64,000 nt of DNA from a virus. The stretch lies in the IMG/VR virus record IMGVR_UViG_3300032053_000016, positions 1-64,000 of that record, one strand, 5' to 3'. Of this stretch, positions 38,835 to 47,750 are shown piece by piece. The notes under the pieces are model-generated. The model ran no database searches. It had not been told where the DNA came from and saw only the letters and a program-made list of their open reading frames with translations. The position numbers were made by a program, and so were the translations under genes. How positions within the stretch are numbered: position 1 is the stretch's first letter; every line of letters starts with the position of its first letter.

Positions 38835-40403
38835 TCAAACGAGTGCCAAGCGGAACGCTGGCGACGCGTCGTAGAAGATCTCTTCTTGACCTCCGTCAAC
38901 GATCTTGACATCAAGCACGTAAGAACGTCCAGGAACAAGCGACTCCATCCAAACATCGAAGTGGAGGTAGTTGCTGTCTGAGCTCATCCTTGTGCAAGTT
39001 GTGTCGAACGGTATGATCACCTCGTCGCTGATCGAGTCACGAACGGAGTAGTACGCCTCCAGTATGAGGCTGGGTTCCTCTTGTGGAACGCGCACGTACG
39101 TGTACGCCGGGTTCAACCTGTCAAAAACGAAGCAACGGAACCGAATCTTGTCTGTTGGGGAGTACTCAACCGCTGTGTTCGGCACGTTCACTTGGTAGTG
39201 ACGCGAGCGGAATGGGCCAAGCGTTGTGTCTGGCAAGCGAACACACAGCGATCCGCTGTAGTACGCAACCGTGCCATCTAGAGAACCCCACTCCTGTTTG
39301 AATTTCACAAATTGGTTCGCGTGGTTGGTCCCGTTTGACGCGCTCAACGCTGCGTTGAGAATGAGGTCACGCAGGTTAGGTTCACTGGATTTCACCGTGA
39401 ACGTTGCGGAGTACAACCCGGGTGTGTAGACAGATCCAACAAGGAACTGCGAAGCGGTCACCGACTGCGAGTACTGCTGGTAACCCGTGGATGACGAGTA
39501 GTACGTCCACAACTTGAGCATCATGCAGTTCGTTCCCGTGATGGGCGTCAACGACGATCCAGAGACAACGTTGGTCGGTGTTCCTCGCGCGTACTTGCGC
39601 ATGAAGATTGTGCCTGGTTCATCGAAGTAGAACGCAGACTGGTGACTGACTTTTGAATCGTCGTAACGCACGATGAGCTGAGGGCGTTTGTTGTTGTCTA
39701 TCGCTTGACGCGAGGCAAAACGTTTGACGAAGCGGGTGCGTGTGTCACCCTCTTGCGATTCCGTGAAGGATACTCGGTACCCATAGTCGGGCATCTGCCC
39801 TGCGAGGGTCGCAGACACGATGCGTGTGACGTCTACTGAGAGATCTTCGGTTCCGTCCACAAAGCTTGCTGTTGAGAAGAGGTCAACAAGGCCGGATCCA
39901 AGGCTCCCACTTGAAATGATGTCGATGTTCGCAGACCCGAGCAAACCAGACGCGTTAGCACCCGAGGCGAACCAAACGCTAGGTCCACCTGCGGTCGTGT
40001 ACGAAGCGGTGAGGAAGTTGACGACGTCTTCGTCTTGATAGAACACGACGTCTCGACCGCGACCTTCGTCCCACGAACGAGAGAGCGGGTACACTTTGAT
40101 CGTGTAGTTGCGTGGCGTCGTCTGCCCACCGTACACGTCGTGAAGCCTTAGTGCGCAACTGAACGTGGGCGATGTGATGTCAAGCAAGCCAGCGACGTAA
40201 TCAGCTCGCAGACTGGTGAGATCGAAATGAACAAGCAATCGTGTGAGCTCGCACACGGCGTTGGAACCCGATTTGTTCAACCCGTACAACTTGTAAAGGT
40301 CAAGTGTTCCAGCCTCACCGGTGTTCGCGTTCGTCTTCGCTACACCTTTAATGATGCGATCAGTGATGTACGCATCCTTGTCTGCCTTGATCGCACGATA
40401 CAT
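38835..40403 (-). CDS. DNRLRE-like structural protein
   Basis: The protein has 522 residues. The first 250 residues begin with KADKDAYITDRII and include LLVHFDLTSL and IKVYPLSRSWDEGRGRDV, the layout of DNRLRE/CBM96-type beta domains found in phage and cell-surface proteins. The C-terminal half is beta-rich. It lies next to the baseplate J-like wedge with a TGATG overlap, so it is probably a baseplate or tail-fibre-attachment protein. Confidence 0.75.
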   Translation of the reverse strand: MYRAIKADKDAYITDRIIKGVAKTNANTGEAGTLDLYKLYGLNKSGSNAVCELTRLLVHFDLTSLRADYVAGLLDITSPTFSCALRLHDVYGGQTTPRNYTIKVYPLSRSWDEGRGRDVVFYQDEDVVNFLTASYTTAGGPSVWFASGANASGLLGSANIDIISSGSLGSGLVDLFSTASFVDGTEDLSVDVTRIVSATLAGQMPDYGYRVSFTESQEGDTRTRFVKRFASRQAIDNNKRPQLIVRYDDSKVSHQSAFYFDEPGTIFMRKYARGTPTNVVSGSSLTPITGTNCMMLKLWTYYSSSTGYQQYSQSVTASQFLVGSVYTPGLYSATFTVKSSEPNLRDLILNAALSASNGTNHANQFVKFKQEWGSLDGTVAYYSGSLCVRLPDTTLGPFRSRHYQVNVPNTAVEYSPTDKIRFRCFVFDRLNPAYTYVRVPQEEPSLILEAYYSVRDSISDEVIIPFDTTCTRMSSDSNYLHFDVWMESLVPGRSYVLDVKIVDGGQEEIFYDASPAFRLALV

Positions 40404-42247
40404 CAGACTGCCTTTCCAAGGATATCGTCGTCAGGAAATTTCAGTTCGTAGATGCCTCCAGGAGGCGGAATGATCACACCACGATGCGTGAAGTTTTGGA
40501 GATCGTGGTAGATCTCGCTGTACTCACGACCGTCGACCAGGTTCGTGAGGTTCTCAAGTTTGACCGTGTTCACCGAGACAACTCCGTTCGTGTTGTAGAT
40601 GAGGTTGTCAATGTCAGACAGAACGATTGGCTGATCGATGTGGAAGTTGCTTGTCTTGAAGAACGTGCGAAGTTTGGTGTTCACCAGCTGCAACACCGTC
40701 TTCTTGTTCATGGCTAGATCCACGGTCACTTCGTACGTGACCTTGATGTTCACGATGCGTGCGTCAACGATGTCGATCGCATCCGAGATCAAACGGTAAC
40801 CGTTGAGGTAAGTGCGAAGGTTGTCCTTGAGCGCGTCGGTCGCGAAGTCAAGTCGATCGTCAGCATCCTTGCAGATGACGTAGAGCTGCGTTGAAAGCGG
40901 GTTGTTAGGGGTTGCACGCGCGGCAGACCGAAACACACGTCCGAAGTCAGACGGCATCGTGTACACGCGCGAGATCAAGTCAGGCTTGGTAACGATGCGC
41001 GACTGCGCGCTTCGAACGAGCGGCACAAGCTCCTTGAGCTCATCAGGCGTCGGAGCGTCTAAGCCACCGATGGCCTTCCTCCTGTTCCTAACGGTCACAG
41101 AGCCACGCACGGCCGCCGCGATCGCGGCTGACGGTGTGACTGGGAAACGTAGAACCAGCGAGCTGACCACGCGGATCGTGTTGGGTTCCACGTTGTGAGT
41201 GGAGCCGCCGCCGTAACGGTAGGACACCGTCGCGACAGTGTCTGTCCCACTGACGCCTAGCGTCTTGGTGTCCAGCAGCTTCTGCGGGTTGAGCGTCGTG
41301 CGTGCGAACGTTGTCTTCCCGTAGAGAGGAAGCGCGAACTGCGACGGATCGGGGACGGCGTCATCCTCAAGTGTGTCAGCCGAACCACCGCCGAAGACCA
41401 ACGTTGTTCCACGATCGTCAAGCGACACACGAGTCGTGTACCGGTAAGGAGCCGGCATCAGCTGCATAACCATTGGCACCTTGTTGACGTCGTATCCTGC
41501 GTTCGTGAACGCCTTGTAGATCATGTCCTCTGCAAGATTGTTGACGCCGTGGTAGATGTTTCCAAGCGTGTCAGTCACAGCTGCGATGGATGTCACGTTG
41601 GGGTTGCTGAGCGTGATCCGTCGAAACGGCACGAAACCGTTGAACGTGTAAGATTCGGCCGTTGAGAACCCAGATATCGCGAGGGCTTCGCCACGCAGGA
41701 TGAACGTGATCGGGACGCCGTTAGCGTCCGTCTCGCCAACCTGGTACTCGGTTGTCAGTGCGCCGTCCGAATCCACCTTGGTGTAGTCCACGTCTTGCAC
41801 GAGCTCGAAGTCAACGCCATTCTCAGCGGTGCAGACGGAGCCTGCCTCGAGCACAGGAAGTGCAGACGGCAACGGTCGAAGCACGCCATCGATGCTTGTT
41901 GCAGGTGTTTCAATGAACAGAGAGAGTGTGACGACCGCCGGCGAAGCGCCAACGATGTCGACGCCCGCGCGTCGCAGTTGTCGCTCGATGTTGTCTGTCT
42001 CAACAGACGTCTCGGGGTCAAGCTCGCTGAACTGGTGATCAAGGTAGAAAGAGAGCGAGTCACCGATGTACGCTGGCATGTCCATGAGCAGCCCGCCCAT
42101 GCTGGCTTCAGACAGGTCAACGATCTTGTCACCGTAGTACGAACGTGCGTACTCGACGAGATCCTGTCGGAACGCGTCGAACTCCTTGTTCAGGTAACGG
42201 CGTTGCCTAACAGACTTAATTGCTTCTCGTTTTGTATCGGTTGACAT
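40403..42247 (-). CDS. Baseplate wedge protein, J/gp6-like
   Basis: The protein has 614 residues. The N-terminus (DLVEYARSYYGDKIVDLSEAS, DMPAYIGDSLSFYLDHQ) and the C-terminal pattern (VTYEVTVDLAMNKKTVLQ, HIDQPIVLSDIDNLIYN) are those of the baseplate J / gp6 superfamily. This protein forms the ring joining baseplate wedges. It is followed upstream by the gp25-like gene, the expected order in myoviruses. A GAGGGG-type ribosome binding site lies upstream of the ATG. Confidence 0.9.
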   Translation of the reverse strand: MSTDTKREAIKSVRQRRYLNKEFDAFRQDLVEYARSYYGDKIVDLSEASMGGLLMDMPAYIGDSLSFYLDHQFSELDPETSVETDNIERQLRRAGVDIVGASPAVVTLSLFIETPATSIDGVLRPLPSALPVLEAGSVCTAENGVDFELVQDVDYTKVDSDGALTTEYQVGETDANGVPITFILRGEALAISGFSTAESYTFNGFVPFRRITLSNPNVTSIAAVTDTLGNIYHGVNNLAEDMIYKAFTNAGYDVNKVPMVMQLMPAPYRYTTRVSLDDRGTTLVFGGGSADTLEDDAVPDPSQFALPLYGKTTFARTTLNPQKLLDTKTLGVSGTDTVATVSYRYGGGSTHNVEPNTIRVVSSLVLRFPVTPSAAIAAAVRGSVTVRNRRKAIGGLDAPTPDELKELVPLVRSAQSRIVTKPDLISRVYTMPSDFGRVFRSAARATPNNPLSTQLYVICKDADDRLDFATDALKDNLRTYLNGYRLISDAIDIVDARIVNIKVTYEVTVDLAMNKKTVLQLVNTKLRTFFKTSNFHIDQPIVLSDIDNLIYNTNGVVSVNTVKLENLTNLVDGREYSEIYHDLQNFTHRGVIIPPPGGIYELKFPDDDILGKAV

Positions 42248-42261
42248 CTAGTTCTTTCCCC

Positions 42262-42753
42262 TCACGTGAGGCCAACGATGACTTCTAGGGATTGTTTGAC
42301 GGAGTTGATGGAGGGAACATCGTAGGTGAGGAGATAACGTCGTAAAGACATCGTCGGTGCATGTGATCTCACTTGAAGATCCTCGGCGTTATCGAGTGGT
42401 AGCATCTCTTGCAAAGAAACGAACGGCATCCACTTCTCTACTGCTGCCCTGATGCGAAACGCAACTTCTTGATCGTAATCGTCGCGCGCGAGCCGTTCAG
42501 ACGCAAGCTCAAATAGGTTTGCCCCAAAGTCGTACTGCCCTAACCGCTCGCCCCAGTTGGTGAGCACGAGGTTGCGCAAGTTGTCCCTAATCTGATCAAA
42601 CAGATCAGTGTGCATTTCGTAAAGTGCTGTATTTCCGTACCGTAACGGTGTTTTGATGCCAATAGGGATGACAACGCGTGCCGCATCGGCCTCAGAGCGG
42701 ATCGTGATCGCGCTCTTACCAACTGACTTGAACGAGATAGCTGATGCTGCCAC
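42262..42753 (-). CDS. Baseplate wedge protein, gp25-like
   Basis: The protein has 163 residues from GTG 42753 (TAGTTA 5 nt upstream). PLRYGN...FDQIRDNLRNLVLTNWGERLG and then FRIRAAVEKWMPFVSL are the typical gp25/lysozyme-like wedge features. It nucleates sheath and wedge assembly. Next to the J-like gene. Confidence 0.88.
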   Translation of the reverse strand: MAASAISFKSVGKSAITIRSEADAARVVIPIGIKTPLRYGNTALYEMHTDLFDQIRDNLRNLVLTNWGERLGQYDFGANLFELASERLARDDYDQEVAFRIRAAVEKWMPFVSLQEMLPLDNAEDLQVRSHAPTMSLRRYLLTYDVPSINSVKQSLEVIVGLT

Positions 42754-42758
42754 GGGGC

Positions 42759-42764
42759 TAACTA
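42759..42764 (-). promoter_or_regulatory. -10-like element TAGTTA
   Basis: TAGTTA, 5 nt, GTG 42753. Confidence 0.4.
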
Positions 42765-42784
42765 CGCCTTCACTCGCACCCGGC

Positions 42785-43693
42785 TCAGATCAGACCGGTC
42801 AACGTGGCGACGCTTTTTGCGATGGTGCCAGCGCCGACCAACATCCCTACGATGTCAGTGCACACCATGGCAACAACGTCTTTGATGTAGATGAGGATCG
42901 ACGCGACGAAGATCTTCGGCACAACGAGCAGAATACCCAGATCGATCAACAAGTTGATGACGATGTCGAAAGCAAGCCCTAGAACCAACTTTGGAAGGTT
43001 TGGCAGATCGAGAACCAACTTGATGTCTGGTGGCACCGTGAACTTCAAAAGTAGGTCAAATGGTAGCTTTATCAAACCTAACAAGAGATCAGGCAACACT
43101 AACGGAGGGAGCGCTACATCAAAAGAAGGGAACGGGATCGGCGGTGGGATTGGAGGCAAAGGAATCGAAGGTAAACTCAACTTGATTCCTAGATCAGCAA
43201 GTTTTATCGCAAGATCTGGAGGTGTGATCTTCAACTGCGCAGCTAGATCAGGCAGCGTGAACGGGATTGGGAGATCCACGTCCAGATCGAGCCCAACGTC
43301 GAAGATGGGGAAGAGTGGTGTCGTCCCGTTGGCGTCCATGGCAATCGCCGTCTTCTCGTAGAGAAGATCGGGGAAGATGGCGTGCCACATTGGACATTTG
43401 CTGGGATCCACGAGTTGAGAAGCGATGATCGCTGCGATCGGGTCTGTTTCGAACCAGAAGACAGGCTCGGTCGTCAAAGTCGTGATGTTGAATATCGTTG
43501 GACCTGGGATCGGCGGGAGTGGAAAGAGTGAGTTGAAGATCTTCGTTGACGGAGATCCTCCTTGCCCATTTGCGTTGCCACTCAACAGAAGCGCAACAAC
43601 CTCTTCGATGTACTTGTCCTTCGCCGTCTTCGTCAGTTTGCCGTCTTTCAGCAATCCAACTCCAGTGAGGATAGGACCGTAGACTTTTGCCAT
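42785..43693 (-). CDS. Pro/Leu-rich baseplate-module protein
   Basis: The protein has 302 residues. Residues about 55-230 are a run of Pro alternating with Leu, Ile and Phe (LPSIPLPPIPPPIPFPS, LPPLVLPDLLLG). The last 70 residues are strongly hydrophobic (GILLVVPKIFVASILIYIK) and could be membrane-active. It lies between spike and wedge genes, so it is probably a tail-tube or baseplate-associated component. Not recognised beyond that. Confidence 0.68.
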   Translation of the reverse strand: MAKVYGPILTGVGLLKDGKLTKTAKDKYIEEVVALLLSGNANGQGGSPSTKIFNSLFPLPPIPGPTIFNITTLTTEPVFWFETDPIAAIIASQLVDPSKCPMWHAIFPDLLYEKTAIAMDANGTTPLFPIFDVGLDLDVDLPIPFTLPDLAAQLKITPPDLAIKLADLGIKLSLPSIPLPPIPPPIPFPSFDVALPPLVLPDLLLGLIKLPFDLLLKFTVPPDIKLVLDLPNLPKLVLGLAFDIVINLLIDLGILLVVPKIFVASILIYIKDVVAMVCTDIVGMLVGAGTIAKSVATLTGLI

Positions 43694-43695
43694 TT

Positions 43696-45084
43696 CTACT
43701 TGACCAACACCTTGCTGGCAAACGTCCCGTTCAACGCGTCAGCTCCACCTTGCGAGCCAAGCATCGTGTCGATGATCGGCGTGGCGGTGACCGATCCACC
43801 CGCCCCCTTGTTGTTGACCCTCGTGCACAGGATCGCCTTGTCAGCGTCCTCACCACCCAGTAGAACAAGCCCGGTCTTCGCTGGCAACGCCACGATGTTT
43901 CCATCCTTGATGAGGAACCCGGCGCATTCTGACTCTGGTGAGTCTGCCTTGGGTTGGACAAGGATCTTTGCTGTCTTTCGTGCGATCAGTCGGATGTGAT
44001 CGGTTTTGATGACCGTCGCGGGGCCCGGCTTCTCCTTGCTGGAGAAGTTGATCTCGAAGTTCCCGTCGGCGTCCGTGTTCATCGAAACGTACATCCTTGA
44101 CAGATCAAGCGCGAAATCGGGATCGCCTTCTTCTTTGTTCTCGTCTGCTTTTCGTTTCGATCCTTCCTTCTTTCCAAGCGTGTTGGTCACTTCTTTGGGT
44201 GCTGTCTTCTTGGAGCTGCCACGTCCCGCGACGATGTCGATGGTACCAGCAAGACCCTTCGCATCTTTGTCAGGCTTCCCTTTGACACGTTTGCCTTTGG
44301 GTGTGGATTCGAACTCAGCTGTGCGTCCAACACGGTCAGTGCCGAGCACGATGAGCGTGTTGTTTGAACCCTGAAAGGCTGTGTCTCCTGGGCGTTTTCG
44401 GTAACGTGGGACCAGCTCATGATCTGCCACCTTGCCCGAGTCAGAGTCTTTCAGCAACTTCTCGTACGCCTTGGCGTCTGTGTCAGACGAGCTTGCGCCC
44501 ACATTGGTAGTCTCAACCTTCCCATCGCGCACGAACGTTGGCCCGTTGTCAAACCCTGGTTTTGGATCTGCTGATCCTTCGTACTTCTCGGCTGTGTCTT
44601 TTGCGCGTTCGGACACGTGGAACTTCCGGTCCGCGTGTGTGTGGTTGAGGTCGTCAACATGTCTTGGTTCCGAGATCCTGCACATCCAGAAACCGTGGTC
44701 GATGGATTTTTCCTGCTCAAAGAACGCCCAAACATGTTCTCCAGCTTGCGCTGGCAACATGATGTGTGGCGGAAAGAACGGAAAGAGGTAGTGGTGACGT
44801 TCGTGACCGCCGGCTGACTCGTTCACCACACGCGCGATGACCGTGTTTGGAGGCATCTGCTTGAGGAACGCCGCCTCAGTGAGGCCGTACTTCCCCTGGA
44901 TGTCTTTGATTCGATCGTCGTCGAGCTCCTGTGGATCGAATATGACTTCATCGACGAGGAAACGTTTCAAAAAACGATCACCGCCAAGCGTTCCAGCTCC
45001 AAGAGCCATGGCGCCAAGTACAGAGCCAACTCGACCCTCAGCGGCTGCGGATGTCGCACTGTTTCCGGCGCTTCTATTCGTCAT
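43696..45084 (-). CDS. Baseplate hub/spike protein, gp5-OB-fold type
   Basis: The protein has 462 residues. Residues about 90-170 form the gp5-like OB domain (FFPPHIMLPAQAGEHVWAFFE, GFWMCRISEPRHVDDLNHTH). Later come a conserved TLIVLGTDR strand and a Lys/Glu-rich insert, then a beta-rich C-terminus (YVSMNTDADGNFEINF). It lacks a lysozyme domain. It forms the tip of the cell-puncturing device, at the upstream end of the tail operon. Confidence 0.85.
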   Translation of the reverse strand: MTNRSAGNSATSAAAEGRVGSVLGAMALGAGTLGGDRFLKRFLVDEVIFDPQELDDDRIKDIQGKYGLTEAAFLKQMPPNTVIARVVNESAGGHERHHYLFPFFPPHIMLPAQAGEHVWAFFEQEKSIDHGFWMCRISEPRHVDDLNHTHADRKFHVSERAKDTAEKYEGSADPKPGFDNGPTFVRDGKVETTNVGASSSDTDAKAYEKLLKDSDSGKVADHELVPRYRKRPGDTAFQGSNNTLIVLGTDRVGRTAEFESTPKGKRVKGKPDKDAKGLAGTIDIVAGRGSSKKTAPKEVTNTLGKKEGSKRKADENKEEGDPDFALDLSRMYVSMNTDADGNFEINFSSKEKPGPATVIKTDHIRLIARKTAKILVQPKADSPESECAGFLIKDGNIVALPAKTGLVLLGGEDADKAILCTRVNNKGAGGSVTATPIIDTMLGSQGGADALNGTFASKVLVK

Positions 45085-45464
45085 CGTTTCTTGCCGATCT
45101 TTGTCGGTTCTTCCGCGAACTTGTCGTAGAGTGCATCCGCCGAGATCTCGCCGGTGTCAGCTTGATTCTCAAGGGCTGCGTTGACTAGCTCAGCCAGTTT
45201 GAGCAGCTGATCGTTCGCTCGACTCATTCTCTCGATGTACTTCGCGATGTTTGGCCCATGCAAGGCGTGTTGCTGTGCATCATCGGACACAAACCCTGAC
45301 AGGTGCGTGTACATCTGGAAAGCGTAGTCACGATCCTGCAAGGCGTTGGTGTAGATGTCCTGCCACAGGATCTTGCGTTTGTCCTGTAGCGAGGTGATAG
45401 AGTCGAGAAGGTCCTTGAACCCTGCGATCTTCACGTTGATTGCTTCGTTGATTGTCGTTCCCAC
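45081..45464 (-). CDS. Hypothetical helical protein next to spike gene
   Basis: The protein has 127 residues from GTG 45464, with TACCTT 6 nt upstream. All-helical (FKDLLDSITSLQDKRKILW, NDQLLKLAELVNAALE). ATGA overlap with the spike gene. Possibly a chaperone or small transcription co-factor; not recognised. Confidence 0.64.
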   Translation of the reverse strand: MGTTINEAINVKIAGFKDLLDSITSLQDKRKILWQDIYTNALQDRDYAFQMYTHLSGFVSDDAQQHALHGPNIAKYIERMSRANDQLLKLAELVNAALENQADTGEISADALYDKFAEEPTKIGKKR

Positions 45465-45470
45465 GAGACT

Positions 45471-45476
45471 AAGGTA
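45471..45476 (-). promoter_or_regulatory. Leaderless-type -10 element TACCTT
   Basis: TACCTT, 6 nt, GTG 45464. Probably a head promoter of the baseplate operon, just after the late-sigma gene. Confidence 0.6.
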
Positions 45477-45485
45477 ACACCTTGC

Positions 45486-46247
45486 TCAGAGATCGAGGAT
45501 CCCGATTCGTTCAAGACGGTAACGTCTTTTGATAGACTGGAGCGCAGTTGTGAGTTGCTTGGATGTGAGCCCTGACAGTTCTCGCAAGTAAAGCAGGATT
45601 CCGCTCTTGTTTAGGATGTCAGGAGCGTTGTGACCGTTCACGAGCTCGAACAGACGTGAGATCGAATCGATGCACAAGATCTCGTTTGGGTTGGTTGTCT
45701 CATGACGTAGTTCCCCCAACATGGCAACGATCTTCCTTGATATGATCCCGTCTGGTCGATTCTCATCCTCAAACACACGCTGAGAATCCTCCATGATTTG
45801 AGACTCGAACGGCGCGATCTGATCCTCGTCGTCGATGGAGATGAGTCTTCTAGCCTTGGTGTTCTTCTGCTTCGTACGGATGATGAGCCAGTTCTTGGCA
45901 ACGACGTTGAAATACGAGAAGGCATTTGTTCCTCTCGTTGAGTCAAACTTGTGAATGGTCTCAAAGAGAAAATGCACACAATCGAACTTCAACTCTTCAG
46001 AAGTCTCATTTGCTGCCGTGAAACGATGGATGTTGACAAGGTTGTCAACCAACGCTGTGAACGCTGGTGAGATCCTTGCCACGTAGACGATGTCACGTGC
46101 CTTCTTATCCTCGCCTAGCCCTTGGTACTCGACGATCGCGGCTTGCGTGTCAGCATTGAAGTACATGCGAGACGGATCGGTCTTGCCCGGTTTCCGCTTG
46201 ATCTTCGGTCGTGGCAACGTGGATTTTTCATTCTTGATCGGTGTCAC
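45486..46247 (-). CDS. Late-transcription sigma factor, gp55-like
   Basis: The protein has 253 residues from GTG 46247, overlapping the upstream gene by 20 nt. Residues about 85-130 (DCVHFLFETIHKFDSTRGTN, FSYFNVVAKNWLIIRTKQ) are a shortened sigma region 2 as in T4 gp55. The C-terminus (LTSKQLTTALQSIKRRY) may be a small helix-turn-helix. In T4 gp55 recognises only a -10-like TATAAATA and works with gp33 and the sliding clamp. It lies beside the baseplate genes it may switch on. Confidence 0.83.
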   Translation of the reverse strand: MTPIKNEKSTLPRPKIKRKPGKTDPSRMYFNADTQAAIVEYQGLGEDKKARDIVYVARISPAFTALVDNLVNIHRFTAANETSEELKFDCVHFLFETIHKFDSTRGTNAFSYFNVVAKNWLIIRTKQKNTKARRLISIDDEDQIAPFESQIMEDSQRVFEDENRPDGIISRKIVAMLGELRHETTNPNEILCIDSISRLFELVNGHNAPDILNKSGILLYLRELSGLTSKQLTTALQSIKRRYRLERIGILDL

Positions 46248-46554
46248 TTGTTGGAACCTTCTCTTCTTCTTCGGTATTCCAACTTTGAGCGAGGCGAATT
46301 GCCACAGTCATAAGGCTGGCGTGAACTCGCTTGAGCTCGTTGTGAATCTGTAACACTCTGGCATCGTTTGCCGCCAATGGCATGTCAAGGATCTTTCCAA
46401 CCACGATGTGAGCCGTGTTGATCGTGTCAAGACATGCTTCAACGGCTAAACCACCGGCATAGGCCGTGTTGTTGATCTTCAACGCTCGAAGTGTGATCAA
46501 CACGTTACCGGTGATGCTCGCTATCAACAGAAGAGACAAGATAACGACGATCAT
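46228..46554 (-). CDS. Small N-terminally anchored membrane protein
   Basis: The protein has 108 residues from ATG 46554 (ATGA overlap). Residues 2-24 (IVVILSLLLIASITGNVLI) form a transmembrane helix; the rest is helical and soluble with an acidic tail. Its size and layout resemble an inner-membrane spanin or holin-like protein, but the lysis role is unproven. Confidence 0.6.
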   Translation of the reverse strand: MIVVILSLLLIASITGNVLITLRALKINNTAYAGGLAVEACLDTINTAHIVVGKILDMPLAANDARVLQIHNELKRVHASLMTVAIRLAQSWNTEEEEKVPTSDTDQE

Positions 46555-47750
46555 CCGCCCACCTTCATGAGCACATCATCAAAAACAGCGCTCCAAGCGT
46601 TAGCGATAGCATCTTGACTGTATTTTGCTCGAATCTTCACGCCGAGATCCTTAGCCCACTCACGTGGGATGCTGCACGACGTGTGAAACTTGCGTACGCG
46701 TCGTCTGAAATCTGATTCAGAGACCTCAGCCCACTTCGCTCCGCGTGGGAAGATCTTGTCGTCTGCACGTTCCTTGGGGATCGTCGCCAACGTGCATGGA
46801 AGGTCCACGTAACGCCCAAGACCGAGAAACTCGGTGTGCGCTGACCAACCTGTCGCGATGACGGGCAGATCACACGCAGCTGCCTCCAGTAGTGGCAACC
46901 CAAAGCCTTCACCGCGTGTCGCGCTGACCAGCGCTTTGACGTTCGGGTGACGATACAGTGCAGCGACGGCATGATCGTCAAGGTCGCCGTGCACAAGGTG
47001 AAGCTCTGGAAGCTTCTTCTTCGTGCGTGAAGTAACATCGTTGACAATGTTTCGAACCGTGTTCTCCGTGTGATACGCGTCGAACGTGGTGCTACGACCC
47101 TGATTCGTCTTCAAAAGGATGCCAACGTCTTTGTCGTCGGCGAACTCCTCAAGCAGCCAACGTATCGTGTTGTGCAAGTTCTTGCGATCGGCACGAGCGT
47201 TATCTTGCCCTGTCATCTGCCCAAACACAAGAAACGTGAACAAGGGTAGCGGATCCAACGTTGAAGTGTCGATGTTTGCGTCAAGAAGCGCGCTCGGAAA
47301 ACTCTCAGCGATGACGTGTGCTTTTTCAACAGGAGCGGACCAACCAGCGTTCTTGAGACTGTTGAGCGCGTGCTTAGATGGCACAACAACATGATCCATA
47401 CTGTTACACGCTGTCACCCACTCAGGAACTGATTTGTCAGTTTCAACCGCAGCAGTGACACCAACGTTCACGGTCGCGAGCGTAGGGTTCCATTCATTTG
47501 GCAGCTGGAGTTGGAAGCTCACGTCAGCTTTTCTTGGCAGTGGCTTGCAGCGCATCGCGAGCGCGTTCACAAGCGGATCGCGATCGACGTTCGTGATCCA
47601 GGTCGTGTTCCCCCAATACAACGGCTCACAGTAAAGTTCGATAGAGTCAGCGGCGACGAGACGCATCAACCACTCGCCAATCTGACGTGCGTGCGTGCCG
47701 TATCCCGACATTGTCAGGATGGGCGCGCGCAGGATGACGACGGGTTTCAC
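46551..47750 (-). CDS. Glycosyltransferase, GT4-like (GT-B fold)
   Basis: The protein has 399 residues from GTG 47750 (GTGA with the next gene). The nucleotide-sugar-binding C-terminal domain shows RGEGFGLPLLEAAACDLPVIA, the E-x7-E pattern of GT4 retaining enzymes. The N-terminal domain has KPVVILRAP and SGYGTHARQ. Tandem with another GT. It transfers a sugar to an unknown acceptor, perhaps virion proteins or a cell-surface glycan. Confidence 0.85.
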   Translation of the reverse strand: MKPVVILRAPILTMSGYGTHARQIGEWLMRLVAADSIELYCEPLYWGNTTWITNVDRDPLVNALAMRCKPLPRKADVSFQLQLPNEWNPTLATVNVGVTAAVETDKSVPEWVTACNSMDHVVVPSKHALNSLKNAGWSAPVEKAHVIAESFPSALLDANIDTSTLDPLPLFTFLVFGQMTGQDNARADRKNLHNTIRWLLEEFADDKDVGILLKTNQGRSTTFDAYHTENTVRNIVNDVTSRTKKKLPELHLVHGDLDDHAVAALYRHPNVKALVSATRGEGFGLPLLEAAACDLPVIATGWSAHTEFLGLGRYVDLPCTLATIPKERADDKIFPRGAKWAEVSESDFRRRVRKFHTSCSIPREWAKDLGVKIRAKYSQDAIANAWSAVFDDVLMKVGG

